A stretch of DNA of 64,000 nt from Sphaerochaetaceae bacterium (GCA_028532765.1 JAQQAR010000087.1:79571-143570), one strand, 5' to 3'. Counted from the first letter of the stretch, positions 44,733 to 54,146 are shown. Numbers and translations: made by a program. Notes: generated by a model not told the origin, from the sequence alone.

Positions 44733-47700
44733 ATGGGTAACAAAAAAAGGGTTACTATTGACGGAAACACCGCTGCCGCGCATATTGCCTATGCCTTCAG
44801 TGAAGTAGCCGCAATCTATCCGATCACCCCGTCCTCCCCGATGGGAGAGTTCGCGGATTCTTGGTCCAGTACTGGGCGTAAGAACCTTTGGGGAAAGACG
44901 GTAGAAATCATGGAGATGCAGTCTGAGGCTGGTGCGGCTGGTGCCGTTCATGGTGCTCTCGCTGCTGGTGCTTTGACCACCACGTTTACTGCTAGCCAGG
45001 GATTGCTTCTGATGATCCCGAATATGCACAAGATCGCTGGTGAGATGACACCAACCGTCTTCCACGTGTCTGCAAGATCTCTTGCTGCACAGTCTCTCTC
45101 AATCTTTGGTGACCACTCCGACGTCATGTCCTGCCGCAATACCGGCTTTGCCATGACCTGTGCAAACAATGTACAGGAGACCATGGACATGGCCTTGGTC
45201 GCACACTTGGCTACACTTGAGTCCCAGGTCCCCTTCCTCAGCTTCTTTGATGGTTTCAGAACTTCACACGAGTTGCAGAAGGTCGAGGAAATTTCTTATG
45301 AAGACATCAAGCCGTTGATCAAGGAAGAGTACATTCGCCGCTTCCGTGAAAGAGCAATGCGCCCAGAACAGCCAAGGCTGAAGGTTGCAGCACAGAACGA
45401 AGACGTCTACTTCCAGGGTCGTGAGACTGTCAACAAGTACTACGATGTACTACCTGAGATGGTCCAGAAGTACATGGATGAAGTAGAGAAGCTTACCGGT
45501 AGGGCATACCACCTCTTCGACTATGTTGGTGCAGAAGATGCAACTGATGTAGTGGTTATCATGGGTTCTGGTGCCGATACCATGGAGTGGGCTAGCGATT
45601 ACATCAACAAGAAGGGTGGCAAGACAGGTGTTCTAAAGGTTCGCCTCTATCGCCCGTTCAGTGCAAAGCACTTCTTGGAAGCTCTTCCTTCTTCTGTGAA
45701 GCGTCTTGCCGTTCTTGACCGCACCAAGGAGCCTGGCTCCCTCGGTGAGCCCCTCTACCAGGATATCATCACTGCTCTCAGCCAGATGGATAAGAGCGAT
45801 ATCAAGGTGTACGGTGGCCGCTACGGTCTTTCCAGCAAGGACTTCACTCCTTCCCACGCAAAGGCTGTCTTTGATCACCTTGCAGGCAAGGCGTTCCACA
45901 ACTTCACCGTTGGTATCAATGACGATGTAACCAAGAGATCTATTCCTGTACAGGACATGATTGACGTTTCTCCAGAGGGTGTGGTTTCCTGCATGTTCTG
46001 GGGTCTTGGCTCTGACGGTACCGTTGGTGCAAACAAGAACTCAATTAAGATCATCGGTGACAACACCGATCTTAATGCCCAGGCATACTTCTCTTACGAT
46101 TCGAAGAAGAGCGGCGGTATCACCGTCAGCCACCTTCGCTTTGGTAAGGGTCAGCTGACCATGCCGTGGTTGATCGACCATGCTGATTTTGTCGCATGTC
46201 ACAACCCTGCCTACATCGGTCGCTATGACATGCTTGCTCCTCTCAAGAAGGGTGGTGTGTTCTTGCTCAATAGCCAGATTTCCTCTGACGAGATTTTCGA
46301 GCACCTGACTCGCGAAATGCAGGAACAGATCATCGAGAAGAAGATCCGTTTCTACAACATCAATGCACTTGAGATTGCAGAGAAGGCAGGTCTTGGTACC
46401 CGTATCAATACCGTTATGCAGGCTGCATTCTTCAAGATTAGTCAGGTTCTTCCTGAGACTGAAGCCATCGATTTGGTCAAGCAGTACATCAAGAAGACCT
46501 TCCTCAAGAAGGGCGAGGACATTGTTAAGAAGAACTGGGCAGCAGTTGATGGTGCCAGTGAGGCTCTTCATGAGGTTGCTATTCCGGAGAAGATCACCAA
46601 GAGCTATGATCCTGCTCGCTTGATTCCTGAGGATGCTGACGCTTTCGCAAAGGACATCATGGAACCCATCATGCACCTCAAGGGTAACGATATTCCTGTT
46701 TCCAAGATGTCTTTCGACGGAAGCTTGCCTACCGCTACTGCAAAGTTCGAGAAGCGTGGTGTTGCTCCCTTCGTTCCCCACTGGATTGCTGAGAATTGTA
46801 TTCAGTGTAACCAGTGTGTACAGTCCTGCCCACACGCAGCAATTAGAGCAAAGCAGATTGAACCCAAGCATCTCGAAGGTGCTCCAGAAACCTTCAAGAC
46901 GCTGAAGTCCAACACCAAGAACGAGAAGGATCTCCAGTTCAAGATTCAGGTGTATACCGAAGATTGTCAGGGTTGTGGTGTCTGTATTGAGACCTGCCCA
47001 AGCAAGGAGAAGTCCCTTGTATTCAGCCCAATCGCAACCGAGCGTGAAGCTGGTGAGATTGCAAATGCAGAGTTCTTCGAAGATCTTCCCTACGATGTGC
47101 TTGATGGTACCAAGGAAACCACGGTCAAGGGTCTGCAGTTCAAGCAGCCACTCTTTGAGTTCAGTGGTGCTTGTGCCGGATGTGGTGAGACTCCTTACGT
47201 CAAGATGGTCTCCCAGATTTGTGGCGATCGCATGATTGTTGCAAACGCAACTGGTTGTTCTTCCATCTACAGCGGTACCTTCCCAACCACTCCTTACACT
47301 GTCCGCCAGAGTGACGGTCAGGGTCCTTCCTGGGGCAATAGCCTCTTCGAGGACAATGCAGAGTATGGTCTGGGTATGCGCCTCGCTGTCGATTCCAACC
47401 GTGAGCAGTTGAAGATCTACATCGACCAGCTCCTTGCAATGGGAACCACCGATGCGCTCAAGAGTGCCATCGAGAAGTCCCTTGAACTCTGGGATGAGTC
47501 CTCCGATGCCGCCAACGATGCACAGAAGGCTGTTAAGGCAGCTCTTCCTGAAGCAATCGCTGCCGCAAAGAGTGATGAGGAGAAGGACGTACTCGCCAAG
47601 ATTGACGAGTTGAAGGACTACTTCGCTGACAAGGTTGTCTTCATCATGGGTGGAGATGGATGGGCCTATGATATCGGTTACGGTGGTGTTGACCACGTTG

Positions 47701-48269
47701 TTGCCTCCGGCAGAAACGTCAACATCCTGGTACTCGATACCGAGGTATACTCCAACACCGGTGGACAGGCTTCCAAGGCAACTCCGATTGCAGCTGTTGC
47801 GAAGTTCGCAAACGCTGGTAAGGAGATTGGCAAGAAGAATATGGGCTTCATGTGCATGACCTACGGACATGCTTATGTTGCATCCATCGCTCTTGGTTCC
47901 AACCGCTTGCATGCCCAGAAGGCTTTGCAGGAAGCAGTTGCTTGGAAAGGTCCTTCGATCATCTTCTGTTACTCCCCGTGTATCAACCACGGCATGAACA
48001 TGCGTTTCAGCCAGGTTGAGGAGAAGAAGGCAGTGGAAGCTGGCTACTGGCCGCTTTACCGCTTCAACCCCGCACTCGAGGAAGGCAAGAGATTCAGCTG
48101 GGATACCAAGGCAGCTACTGGTTCTTACCAGGAGTTCATCAAGGGAGAGGTTCGCTACACTTCGTTGTACAAGACCAATCCTGAGAATGCTGAGGCACTC
48201 TTCGCCAAGGCCGAGGAAGATGCAAAGAAGCGCATGAGCTTCTTTGAGAAACTTGGTCCGTTGATGTAA
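44733..48269 (+). CDS. nifJ: Pyruvate:ferredoxin (flavodoxin) oxidoreductase
   Basis: 1178 residues, single-chain PFOR. The N-terminal pyrimidine domain has AAIYPITPSSPMGEFAD; domain III carries transketolase-like segments; ferredoxin domain cysteines are CIQCNQCVQSCP (from about 689) and CQGCGVCIETCP (from about 745). The thiamine diphosphate domain has FSGACAGCGETPYVK, ANATGCSSIYSGTFP and GGDGWAYDIGYGGVDHV. It turns pyruvate and CoA into acetyl-CoA, CO2 and reduced ferredoxin, the core of fermentation. GGAG lies eight bases before ATG 44733; a longer frame was rejected. Codon use is strongly biased, with few codons complementary to stops, so very high expression is likely; this explains a long antisense open frame. 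A strong terminator follows. Confidence 0.97.
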   Translation: MGNKKRVTIDGNTAAAHIAYAFSEVAAIYPITPSSPMGEFADSWSSTGRKNLWGKTVEIMEMQSEAGAAGAVHGALAAGALTTTFTASQGLLLMIPNMHKIAGEMTPTVFHVSARSLAAQSLSIFGDHSDVMSCRNTGFAMTCANNVQETMDMALVAHLATLESQVPFLSFFDGFRTSHELQKVEEISYEDIKPLIKEEYIRRFRERAMRPEQPRLKVAAQNEDVYFQGRETVNKYYDVLPEMVQKYMDEVEKLTGRAYHLFDYVGAEDATDVVVIMGSGADTMEWASDYINKKGGKTGVLKVRLYRPFSAKHFLEALPSSVKRLAVLDRTKEPGSLGEPLYQDIITALSQMDKSDIKVYGGRYGLSSKDFTPSHAKAVFDHLAGKAFHNFTVGINDDVTKRSIPVQDMIDVSPEGVVSCMFWGLGSDGTVGANKNSIKIIGDNTDLNAQAYFSYDSKKSGGITVSHLRFGKGQLTMPWLIDHADFVACHNPAYIGRYDMLAPLKKGGVFLLNSQISSDEIFEHLTREMQEQIIEKKIRFYNINALEIAEKAGLGTRINTVMQAAFFKISQVLPETEAIDLVKQYIKKTFLKKGEDIVKKNWAAVDGASEALHEVAIPEKITKSYDPARLIPEDADAFAKDIMEPIMHLKGNDIPVSKMSFDGSLPTATAKFEKRGVAPFVPHWIAENCIQCNQCVQSCPHAAIRAKQIEPKHLEGAPETFKTLKSNTKNEKDLQFKIQVYTEDCQGCGVCIETCPSKEKSLVFSPIATEREAGEIANAEFFEDLPYDVLDGTKETTVKGLQFKQPLFEFSGACAGCGETPYVKMVSQICGDRMIVANATGCSSIYSGTFPTTPYTVRQSDGQGPSWGNSLFEDNAEYGLGMRLAVDSNREQLKIYIDQLLAMGTTDALKSAIEKSLELWDESSDAANDAQKAVKAALPEAIAAAKSDEEKDVLAKIDELKDYFADKVVFIMGGDGWAYDIGYGGVDHVVASGRNVNILVLDTEVYSNTGGQASKATPIAAVAKFANAGKEIGKKNMGFMCMTYGHAYVASIALGSNRLHAQKALQEAVAWKGPSIIFCYSPCINHGMNMRFSQVEEKKAVEAGYWPLYRFNPALEEGKRFSWDTKAATGSYQEFIKGEVRYTSLYKTNPENAEALFAKAEEDAKKRMSFFEKLGPLM

Positions 48270-48295
48270 GCATCAGCAAATTGTTCGCTATTTCG

Positions 48296-48322
48296 GGGCT
48301 GTCGCATTGCGGCAGCCCTTTT
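48296..48322 (+). terminator. Terminator of nifJ
   Basis: GGGCTGTCGC, loop ATT, GCGGCAGCCC: a 10 bp stem with one G-T pair followed by TTTT. It lies 26 bases after the stop codon. Confidence 0.85.
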
Positions 48323-48352
48323 AATGTATAAGGAAAAAGAGAAATAAGCGTC

Positions 48353-48381
48353 TTAAAACTCCAAAGTGTTTATCGTATGAT
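48353..48381 (+). promoter_or_regulatory. Candidate promoter of the pectinesterase gene
   Basis: TTAAAA (48353-48358), 17 bp spacer, TATGAT (48376-48381). The -10 ends six bases before ATG 48388 and there is no Shine-Dalgarno sequence; a leaderless transcript is likely. The same TATGATACAG string occurs in the GntR-gene promoter. Confidence 0.45.
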
Positions 48382-48387
48382 ACAGCT

Positions 48388-49305
48388 ATGAAAGCACATC
48401 ACATTACCCTCACTCCAGAAGACAGCATCAATGATGCTCTTGTTAGATTCCCTGAAGATGGGAAGCCACTCATTATCACCCTTGAGAAGGGTACCTATAC
48501 CGAGAAAGTGGTTATTGACCGGGCGGATGTAACCCTTGTTGGAGCTGGGCGTGACAAGACACGGATTAGCTTCAGTGATGCTGCACGAACCGATATGATG
48601 GGAACCTTTGCCTCTGCAACCTGCACGGTAAAGGAAGCGAATTTCAGGGCGGAACATCTGACGTTTGCCAATGATTTTGACTATCCTTCCTTTCGCCATC
48701 TTGTGGAACAGGATCCTGGGAAAGTGAAGGGATTACAGGCAGTTGCTTTCAGAACCACGGATAGGGCTGATGCCACGATCTTGGAGGATTGTGCCTTCTT
48801 TGGATACCAGGATACCTTGTTGCTTGATGAGGGTACGCACCTACTCAACCATTGCCAGATTGAAGGAAACATCGATTTCATCTTTGGGGGTGGCCTTGCC
48901 CTCTTTACCGATTGTACAATCCTCTCCAATGGACAGGGGTATGTTACCGCTCCCTCAACCCCTGGCGACCTATTGGGCTTCTGTTTCCACCGATGCCGGT
49001 TCCTCAGGAAAGAAGGAGTCCCGGATTATTCAGTGTATCTTGGTAGGCCCTGGCATCCAAAGGCTGATCCTACGATAGAATCCTTTGCCCTTTTATACGA
49101 TTGCTACCTAGATAAACACATCCATGACTCCGGCTGGACTGAGATGCATGCCTTCCCTCCAGAAGGTGGGGAGTTGATCTTCACACCAGAGCAATCACGG
49201 TTCTATGAATCTGCTTGCACAGGGCCAGGCTCCTCTTCTAAGCGTGAAAATCTTGGAGAAAATGAGGCATACTCCCTGGTGATGGCAATCGAGTCATTAA
49301 TATAA
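48388..49305 (+). CDS. Pectinesterase family (CE8) protein without signal peptide
   Basis: 305 residues of right-handed beta-helix type. Catalytic residues are present: Asp in FFGYQDTLLLD (about 137), Asp in EGNIDFIFGGG (about 158) and Arg in YLGRPWHP (about 217); the first Gln region (QAVAFRTT) also fits. It should demethylate pectin or oligogalacturonides. No signal peptide is seen: the N-terminus MKAHHITLTPEDSINDAL is already the first strand, so the enzyme is predicted cytoplasmic, acting on imported methylated oligomers. No pectate lyase or uronate genes occur nearby; a galactose-type importer lies immediately downstream. Confidence 0.85.
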   Translation: MKAHHITLTPEDSINDALVRFPEDGKPLIITLEKGTYTEKVVIDRADVTLVGAGRDKTRISFSDAARTDMMGTFASATCTVKEANFRAEHLTFANDFDYPSFRHLVEQDPGKVKGLQAVAFRTTDRADATILEDCAFFGYQDTLLLDEGTHLLNHCQIEGNIDFIFGGGLALFTDCTILSNGQGYVTAPSTPGDLLGFCFHRCRFLRKEGVPDYSVYLGRPWHPKADPTIESFALLYDCYLDKHIHDSGWTEMHAFPPEGGELIFTPEQSRFYESACTGPGSSSKRENLGENEAYSLVMAIESLI

Positions 49306-49328
49306 CTCTTTGTTATTTTATAAATTGT

Positions 49329-49356
49329 ATATTTCTCCTAATTGAGGGAGAAATAT
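49329..49356. promoter_or_regulatory. Inverted repeat overlapping the mglB promoter
   Basis: ATATTTCTCC and GGAGAAATAT form a perfect 10 bp inverted repeat with an eight-base spacer (49339-49346). It overlaps the -35 box at 49342-49347 and lies 24 bases after the pectinesterase stop. No T-run follows, so an operator is more likely than a terminator. The YesN-type regulator encoded at 55906-57513 is a candidate binder. Confidence 0.5.
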
Positions 49357-49370
49357 CTCTTGTATATAAG
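49342..49370 (+). promoter_or_regulatory. Promoter of the mgl operon
   Basis: TTGAGG (49342-49347), 17 bp spacer, TATAAG (49365-49370). The leader of about 105 bases runs to AGGAGGG before ATG 49482. The -35 is weak, as expected for an activated promoter. Confidence 0.5.
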
Positions 49371-49481
49371 AAATGGTTGTAGATATCCAAAAAAAACCAA
49401 GATTAACCAAAAAAATTTGCATGTACGACTCCTCAAGGCCGTGTGAAACTGAATACAGAGAAAATCCACTAGGAGGGTTCT

Positions 49482-50495
49482 ATGAAAAAGTTTACGGCTA
49501 TCATGTGCTTGGCACTCGCTCTGGTTACTCCCGTTTTTGCCCAAGGACAGGCAGAGGCTGGAGCCATTGAAATCGGATGTGCAATCTACAAGTTTGACGA
49601 CACCTTCATGACAGGTGTTCGTAACGCAATCGTCGCTGCAGCAGCAGAGACAGATGCAAAGGTCGAAGTTGTTGACTCCATGAACATTCAGGCTACTCAG
49701 AATGAGAAAGTCGACCTGTTCATCACCAAAGGTATGGATGCAATGCAGATCAACCCTGTTGACCGTACCGCAGCTGGAGTAATCATCGACAAGGCCAAGA
49801 AGGCTGACATCCCTGTAGTATTCTTCAACCGCGAGCCTTTGGCTGAAGATATGGCTAAATGGGACAAGATTTACTACGTGGGAGCCCGCGCAGAAGAGTC
49901 CGGTACCATGAGTGGTCAGTTGGTTGTTGATTACTGGAAAGCCAATCCCAAGATGGACAAGAATGGCGACGGAGTCCTGCAGTATGTAATGCTGAAAGGC
50001 GAACCCGGACACCAGGATGCAGAGCTGAGAACCGAGTATTCGATCAAGGCATTGCAGGATGCAGGTATCAAGGTTGAGAAACTTGCTGAAGATACCGGCA
50101 TGTGGGACCGTGTAAAGGGCCAGGAAAAGATGGCTGCTTTCATCGCCAGCCAGGGTGATGCAATTGAGGCAGTGTTCGCAAACAATGACGACATGGCCCT
50201 TGGTGCAATCGAAGCCCTCAAGGCTGCCGGTTACTTCAAGGATGGCAAGTTCATGCCCGTCGTTGGTGTTGATGCAACTGCTCCTGCATTGCAGGCACTC
50301 GAGGAAGGCACCCTGCTCGGTACCGTACTCAATGATGCAGTCAACCAGGGTCGTGCAACCTTTGCTCTCTCCTATGAACTTGCAAAGGGCAACACCCCCA
50401 CCGATGCTTCCATTGGTTACACTATTACTGATGGCAAGTATGTATGGGTTCCTTACCAGATGGTTACCAAGGAGAATTATCAGCAGTTCAAGTAA
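49482..50495 (+). CDS. mglB: Galactose/glucose-type ABC transporter binding protein
   Basis: 337 residues. Signal peptide 1-20 (LALALVTPVFA, cut before QGQAEAG). Mature protein is a periplasmic binding protein of the galactose/ribose class with the calcium loop DKNGDGVLQ (about 159-167) typical of MglB, FFNREP and VGARAEESG sugar contacts, and VFANNDDMALGAIEAL, VVGVDATAPALQAL near the hinge. Binds D-galactose, D-glucose or methyl-galactoside; the calcium loop supports MglB over RbsB or XylF. AGGAGGG precedes the ATG. A terminator follows, so only part of transcription reaches mglA. Confidence 0.92.
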   Translation: MKKFTAIMCLALALVTPVFAQGQAEAGAIEIGCAIYKFDDTFMTGVRNAIVAAAAETDAKVEVVDSMNIQATQNEKVDLFITKGMDAMQINPVDRTAAGVIIDKAKKADIPVVFFNREPLAEDMAKWDKIYYVGARAEESGTMSGQLVVDYWKANPKMDKNGDGVLQYVMLKGEPGHQDAELRTEYSIKALQDAGIKVEKLAEDTGMWDRVKGQEKMAAFIASQGDAIEAVFANNDDMALGAIEALKAAGYFKDGKFMPVVGVDATAPALQALEEGTLLGTVLNDAVNQGRATFALSYELAKGNTPTDASIGYTITDGKYVWVPYQMVTKENYQQFK

Positions 50496-50514
50496 GTGCT
50501 GAGATGTAGTACAT

Positions 50515-50550
50515 ACCCTCCGGGTTGCAAAGTGATCCGGAGGGTTTTTT
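50515..50550 (+). terminator. Attenuating terminator between mglB and mglA
   Basis: ACCCTCCGG, 13-base loop, CCGGAGGGT: a perfect 9 bp stem running into T residues to 50550. It should end most mglB transcripts, leaving a lower amount of ATPase and permease message, as in many binding-protein operons. Confidence 0.9.
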
Positions 50551-50596
50551 CAAGAAAACTACACCCCCGATACAAATCGGGGAGGCGAGGGAAGTC

Positions 50597-52105
50597 ATGT
50601 ATGTACTAGAAATGAACCATGTCTCCAAATCGTTTCCTGGAGTCAAGGCTCTGGACGATGTCACCCTGAAGGTAAAGCCTGGGACGGTACACGCTCTTAT
50701 GGGCGAAAACGGAGCAGGAAAATCCACGTTGATGAAGTGCCTCTTTGGGCTCTACTCCATGGACGAGGGAGAAATTCGCTTCAATGGAGAGCCGGTTGCA
50801 ATCAACAACGTAAAGGAAGCACTTTCCTTGGGTATTTCCATGATCCACCAGGAACTTCATCTCATCCCCTACCGCTCTGTGATGGAGAATATCTGGTTGG
50901 GAAGGTTCCCGAGAATTGGGGGATCCAAGAGTCCTGTGGTTGACCACCAGACCATGTTTGAAAAGACCGATCAGTTGCTGAAAGACCTGAATCTTAGCAG
51001 CATAACACCGACTGACTTACTACGGACCTTGAGTGTCTCCAAGGCACAGAGTGTTGAGATAGCGAAGGCAGTCTCCTATGATTCGAAAATTATCATCATG
51101 GATGAGCCAAGCTCATCGTTGACGGAGAATGAGGTGGAACATCTGTTTGCCATCATACGTTCTCTTCGTCAGCGTGGAGTTGCGATCATCTATATTTCCC
51201 ATAAGATGGAGGAGATCCTCAAGATCTCTGATGAAGTGACCATCATGCGTGACGGGCACTATGTAGGGACCTGGGAAGCGAGTGAGCTTACCACGGCAAC
51301 CATCATCAAACGTATGGTGGGACGTGATCTTACGCATCGGTTCCCATCCGGAGAAAGCAAGATTGGTAAGGAGTTGCTCCGCGTTGAGAACTATACCTCC
51401 CCAGATCCGAGGAGTTTCAAGCAGGTATCCCTGACACTGCATGAGGGAGAAATCTTGGGACTCGGGGGCCTTGTTGGTGCCCAGAGAACCGAGGTGATGG
51501 AAGCAGTCTTTGGCCTAAGACTCCATAATGAAGGGTCTCTATACGTGAGAGGGAAGGAAGTAACGATCAACAATTCCTATGATGCCAAGAAGTATGGAAT
51601 GGCCTTGTTGACCGAAGAGAGGCGAGCTACCGGTATTTTCCCTGTCCTGTCTGTCCAGGATAACCTGGTGATAGCAAATATCAGGGCATATCGGGATAAG
51701 AGTGGATTACTCAGTTCAGCCAAGATGGCCGCAGATACAAAGAAAAGTATCAAGGATCTCGATATAAAGACTCCCTCAGCTAGGACCTTGATTAAGAGCT
51801 TGAGTGGAGGAAACCAGCAGAAGGTCCTCTTTGCACGTTGGTTGCTTACCGTCCCAGATATTCTCATCTTGGATGAGCCTACCAGGGGAATCGATGTAGG
51901 AGCCAAGTATGAGATCTATGTCATCATGCGTGAGCTCGCTGCACAGGGCAAGGGTGTAATCATGATCAGCAGTGAGATGCCTGACCTCTTGGGTATGACC
52001 GATAGGGTCGTGGTAATGAGTGAGGGGCGTGTTGCCGGTACGGTGAACAGTAAAGAGACAAACCAGGAACAGGTAATGGAACTGGCGACAAAGTATGTCG
52101 GGTAG
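50597..52105 (+). CDS. mglA: Galactose/methyl-galactoside ABC transporter ATPase
   Basis: 502 residues with two fused ABC domains. First domain: Walker A GENGAGKSTL (about 38), signature region LSVSKAQSVEIAKA, Walker B IIIMDEPSSSL. Second domain (about 255-500): a degenerate Walker A (GGLVGAQRTEV), signature LSGGNQQKVLFARWL and Walker B ILILDEPTRGIDVG. This asymmetry is normal for MglA/RbsA proteins. ATG 50597 aligns with the family start; a longer frame overlapping the terminator was rejected. mglC starts 13 bases after the stop. Confidence 0.93.
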   Translation: MYVLEMNHVSKSFPGVKALDDVTLKVKPGTVHALMGENGAGKSTLMKCLFGLYSMDEGEIRFNGEPVAINNVKEALSLGISMIHQELHLIPYRSVMENIWLGRFPRIGGSKSPVVDHQTMFEKTDQLLKDLNLSSITPTDLLRTLSVSKAQSVEIAKAVSYDSKIIIMDEPSSSLTENEVEHLFAIIRSLRQRGVAIIYISHKMEEILKISDEVTIMRDGHYVGTWEASELTTATIIKRMVGRDLTHRFPSGESKIGKELLRVENYTSPDPRSFKQVSLTLHEGEILGLGGLVGAQRTEVMEAVFGLRLHNEGSLYVRGKEVTINNSYDAKKYGMALLTEERRATGIFPVLSVQDNLVIANIRAYRDKSGLLSSAKMAADTKKSIKDLDIKTPSARTLIKSLSGGNQQKVLFARWLLTVPDILILDEPTRGIDVGAKYEIYVIMRELAAQGKGVIMISSEMPDLLGMTDRVVVMSEGRVAGTVNSKETNQEQVMELATKYVG

Positions 52106-52118
52106 GAGGGTGAAGCAA

Positions 52119-53144
52119 ATGCGTACGCAAGCGATAGGTAGTTTCCTCTTTGGTAAAAAGAGTTTGAAAGAGTTTGTGATGGACAAGGCAATCTTCCTCG
52201 TCCTGCTTATGTTGGTTATTGTGATCGCCATCATCAATCCCCGTATTCTGCGAGTACAGGTACTCAGGGATATCCTGATGATGAGCTCGACCAAGATCAT
52301 CATGGCCCTCGGTATGATGTTCGTAATCCTCACCGGTGGCGTTGACCTCGGTGGTGGGCGTATGGTGGGTATGGCAGCGGTAATCTCCGCCTCCATGCTC
52401 CAGACTTCTGATTATGTCAGGCGTTTCTATCCAGAAATGGGTCAGGTTCCCTTGCTCCTACCCATTCTGTTGGCCGTAATTGTTGGGACAATTTTTGGGA
52501 TGATGAATGGAATGATTGTGGCTAAGTTCAAGGTACCTGCCTTTATTGCCACGCTCTCGTCGATGTTGATCATCTACGGAGTCAACTCAATCTATTTCAA
52601 TATGCCACCGAACAACAGCCAGCCCATCGGTGGACTACGCCCTGATTTCACCTATCTCGGGTCTGGTTCTATCGGGTTTGTACCGGTGATTGTCATCTTT
52701 GCTGCCATTGTATCGATTATTGTCTGGTTCATACTCAACAAGACAGTCTTCGGAAAGAATGTCTATGCAGTAGGTGGAAATCCAGAGGCTGCAGCGGTTT
52801 CCGGTATCAACATCACCAAGACCTTGGTTGGGTTGTTCGGTTTGTGTGGTTTTCTGATCTCCCTCTCAGGTGTACTTGAAGCTGCAAGAACCGGAGGAGC
52901 AACCAACAACTACGGAAATGGCTATGAGCTTGATGCCATTGCAAGTTGTGTCGTTGGTGGTGTATCGACTACTGGAGGGGTAGGAACGGTCAGTGGTGTT
53001 ATTGCCGGTGTCATTATCTTCAGTTTCATCAATTATGGTCTGACGTTTGTTGGTGTGAACCCCTACTGGCAGAATATCATCAAGGGAATCATTATTGTTT
53101 CAGCAGTATCCTTTGATATCAGGAAGTACGTACAGAAGAAATAG
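52119..53144 (+). CDS. mglC: Galactose/methyl-galactoside ABC transporter permease
   Basis: 341 residues, about eight to ten transmembrane helices of the RbsC/MglC type. Family marks: GMMFVILTGGVDLGGGRMVG, NGMIVAKFKVPAFIATLSSMLIIYG, AVGGNPEAAAVSGIN and YELDAIASCVVGGVSTTGGVGTV. Forms the channel for the sugar bound by MglB. Start ATG 52119 has AGGAGGG eight bases upstream; the ATG at 52095 lies within mglA. Ends before a strong terminator. Confidence 0.93.
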   Translation: MRTQAIGSFLFGKKSLKEFVMDKAIFLVLLMLVIVIAIINPRILRVQVLRDILMMSSTKIIMALGMMFVILTGGVDLGGGRMVGMAAVISASMLQTSDYVRRFYPEMGQVPLLLPILLAVIVGTIFGMMNGMIVAKFKVPAFIATLSSMLIIYGVNSIYFNMPPNNSQPIGGLRPDFTYLGSGSIGFVPVIVIFAAIVSIIVWFILNKTVFGKNVYAVGGNPEAAAVSGINITKTLVGLFGLCGFLISLSGVLEAARTGGATNNYGNGYELDAIASCVVGGVSTTGGVGTVSGVIAGVIIFSFINYGLTFVGVNPYWQNIIKGIIIVSAVSFDIRKYVQKK

Positions 53145-53165
53145 TCATAAGTATTCTACGCATCT

Positions 53166-53196
53166 GAGGCAGGGTAACACCTGCCTCTTATTTTTT
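53166..53196 (+). terminator. Terminator of the mgl operon
   Basis: GAGGCAGG, loop GTAACA, CCTGCCTC: a perfect 8 bp stem followed by TTATTTTTT. The tail overlaps the stop codon of the convergent binding-protein gene. Confidence 0.9.
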
Positions 53197-54146
53197 CACT
53201 GGAATGTCTGGAAAAGTAGGTGCTGGTGCTCTTCACTGAACATGGACTCCTTGGTCACGAGTGCAAAGTCCACCAGCTTATGTGCTGGCTTTTTGCCCTC
53301 CAAGAGTTCCACTGCTGAGAGGACACTGCGATACCCCAGGTTGAATGAGTTTACGACAACCAAGGCATCGATTACCTCAGCCTCTAGAAGTTGTATCTCA
53401 TGCTGGGTATTGCCGAAGGCAATGAAATGAATCTCATGCTTTGGAGAGAGTGCTGCAGCAACACCATGAGCTGTATACTCCTCCAAGGCAAATATGAGGT
53501 TGATCGAGGGATCAGCTTCGATTGCATTTGCAGCAGTGTCACGTGCCAGAATCTCTGATGAGAAGCTGTAGGCAATTGTGTTGATGTGTGCGTTCTTCCT
53601 TTGGAGGAATGCTGATTCAAGGGAACCGATGAGATCTCTCATGCTGGTGGTATTCGGCAAGGAGCCGATGATCAGGGCATTGATGGGTTCTTCTTCACCG
53701 AAGTGGCTGAAGGCGTGTTCAGCAACTTGCTTTCCGATCAATTGGTAATCAGCGGTGATAAGGAAATCCGGGTCTACCTGTAAGAGCCCGGTGTCTGCCA
53801 GCACCACCTTGATACCGGCAGATCGAGCTTTGCTCACCACTTGCTCCAGTTGTGTATGATGGCTCGGGGAAAGGATGATTGCATCGAATCCTTGTTCGAT
53901 TGCTTCCTCTACGAAGGCTACCTGGCCAGCGTAATCTGATTCATTGACCGGCGCAAAGAACTCCAGTACCGCCCCTGTCGCCAGTCTTGCACTACGGGCT
54001 CCATTCTTCAGCGCCCCCCAGAATTCTCCTCCCTGCATCATGGTAATCACTGCAATACGGTAAGGCGTATCGGTGTCCTGCTGTTTCTTTGAACAGCTTG
54101 AGAACAGGAGCAAGGGTATCAACAGGAGAAGGATTGTTCGTTTCAT
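53196..54146 (-). CDS. Sugar-binding lipoprotein of the two-component operon
   Basis: 316 residues. Lipoprotein signal MKRTILLLLIPLLLFSSCSKK with lipobox FSSC, so it is anchored to the membrane. The rest is a periplasmic binding protein of the LacI/galactose type (IAVITMMQGGEFWGALKNGA, AIILSPSHHTQLEQVV, GIKVVLADTG, ALIIGSLPNTTSMRD). Its place after the kinase, overlapping it by four bases, suggests a sensory partner that presents sugar to the kinase rather than a transport component, since no ATPase or permease lies in this operon. It converges with the mgl operon. Confidence 0.85.
   Translation of the reverse strand: MKRTILLLLIPLLLFSSCSKKQQDTDTPYRIAVITMMQGGEFWGALKNGARSARLATGAVLEFFAPVNESDYAGQVAFVEEAIEQGFDAIILSPSHHTQLEQVVSKARSAGIKVVLADTGLLQVDPDFLITADYQLIGKQVAEHAFSHFGEEEPINALIIGSLPNTTSMRDLIGSLESAFLQRKNAHINTIAYSFSSEILARDTAANAIEADPSINLIFALEEYTAHGVAAALSPKHEIHFIAFGNTQHEIQLLEAEVIDALVVVNSFNLGYRSVLSAVELLEGKKPAHKLVDFALVTKESMFSEEHQHLLFQTFQ

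Noticed and set aside
46041..47990. 649-codon minus-strand open frame inside nifJ
   Set aside because: nifJ has strong codon bias that avoids codons complementary to stops, which opens the antisense frame by chance; the translation has no domain.
49329..49356. Inverted repeat as terminator of the pectinesterase gene
   Set aside because: Perfect stem but no T-tract follows, and it overlaps the -35 of mglB; an operator fits better.
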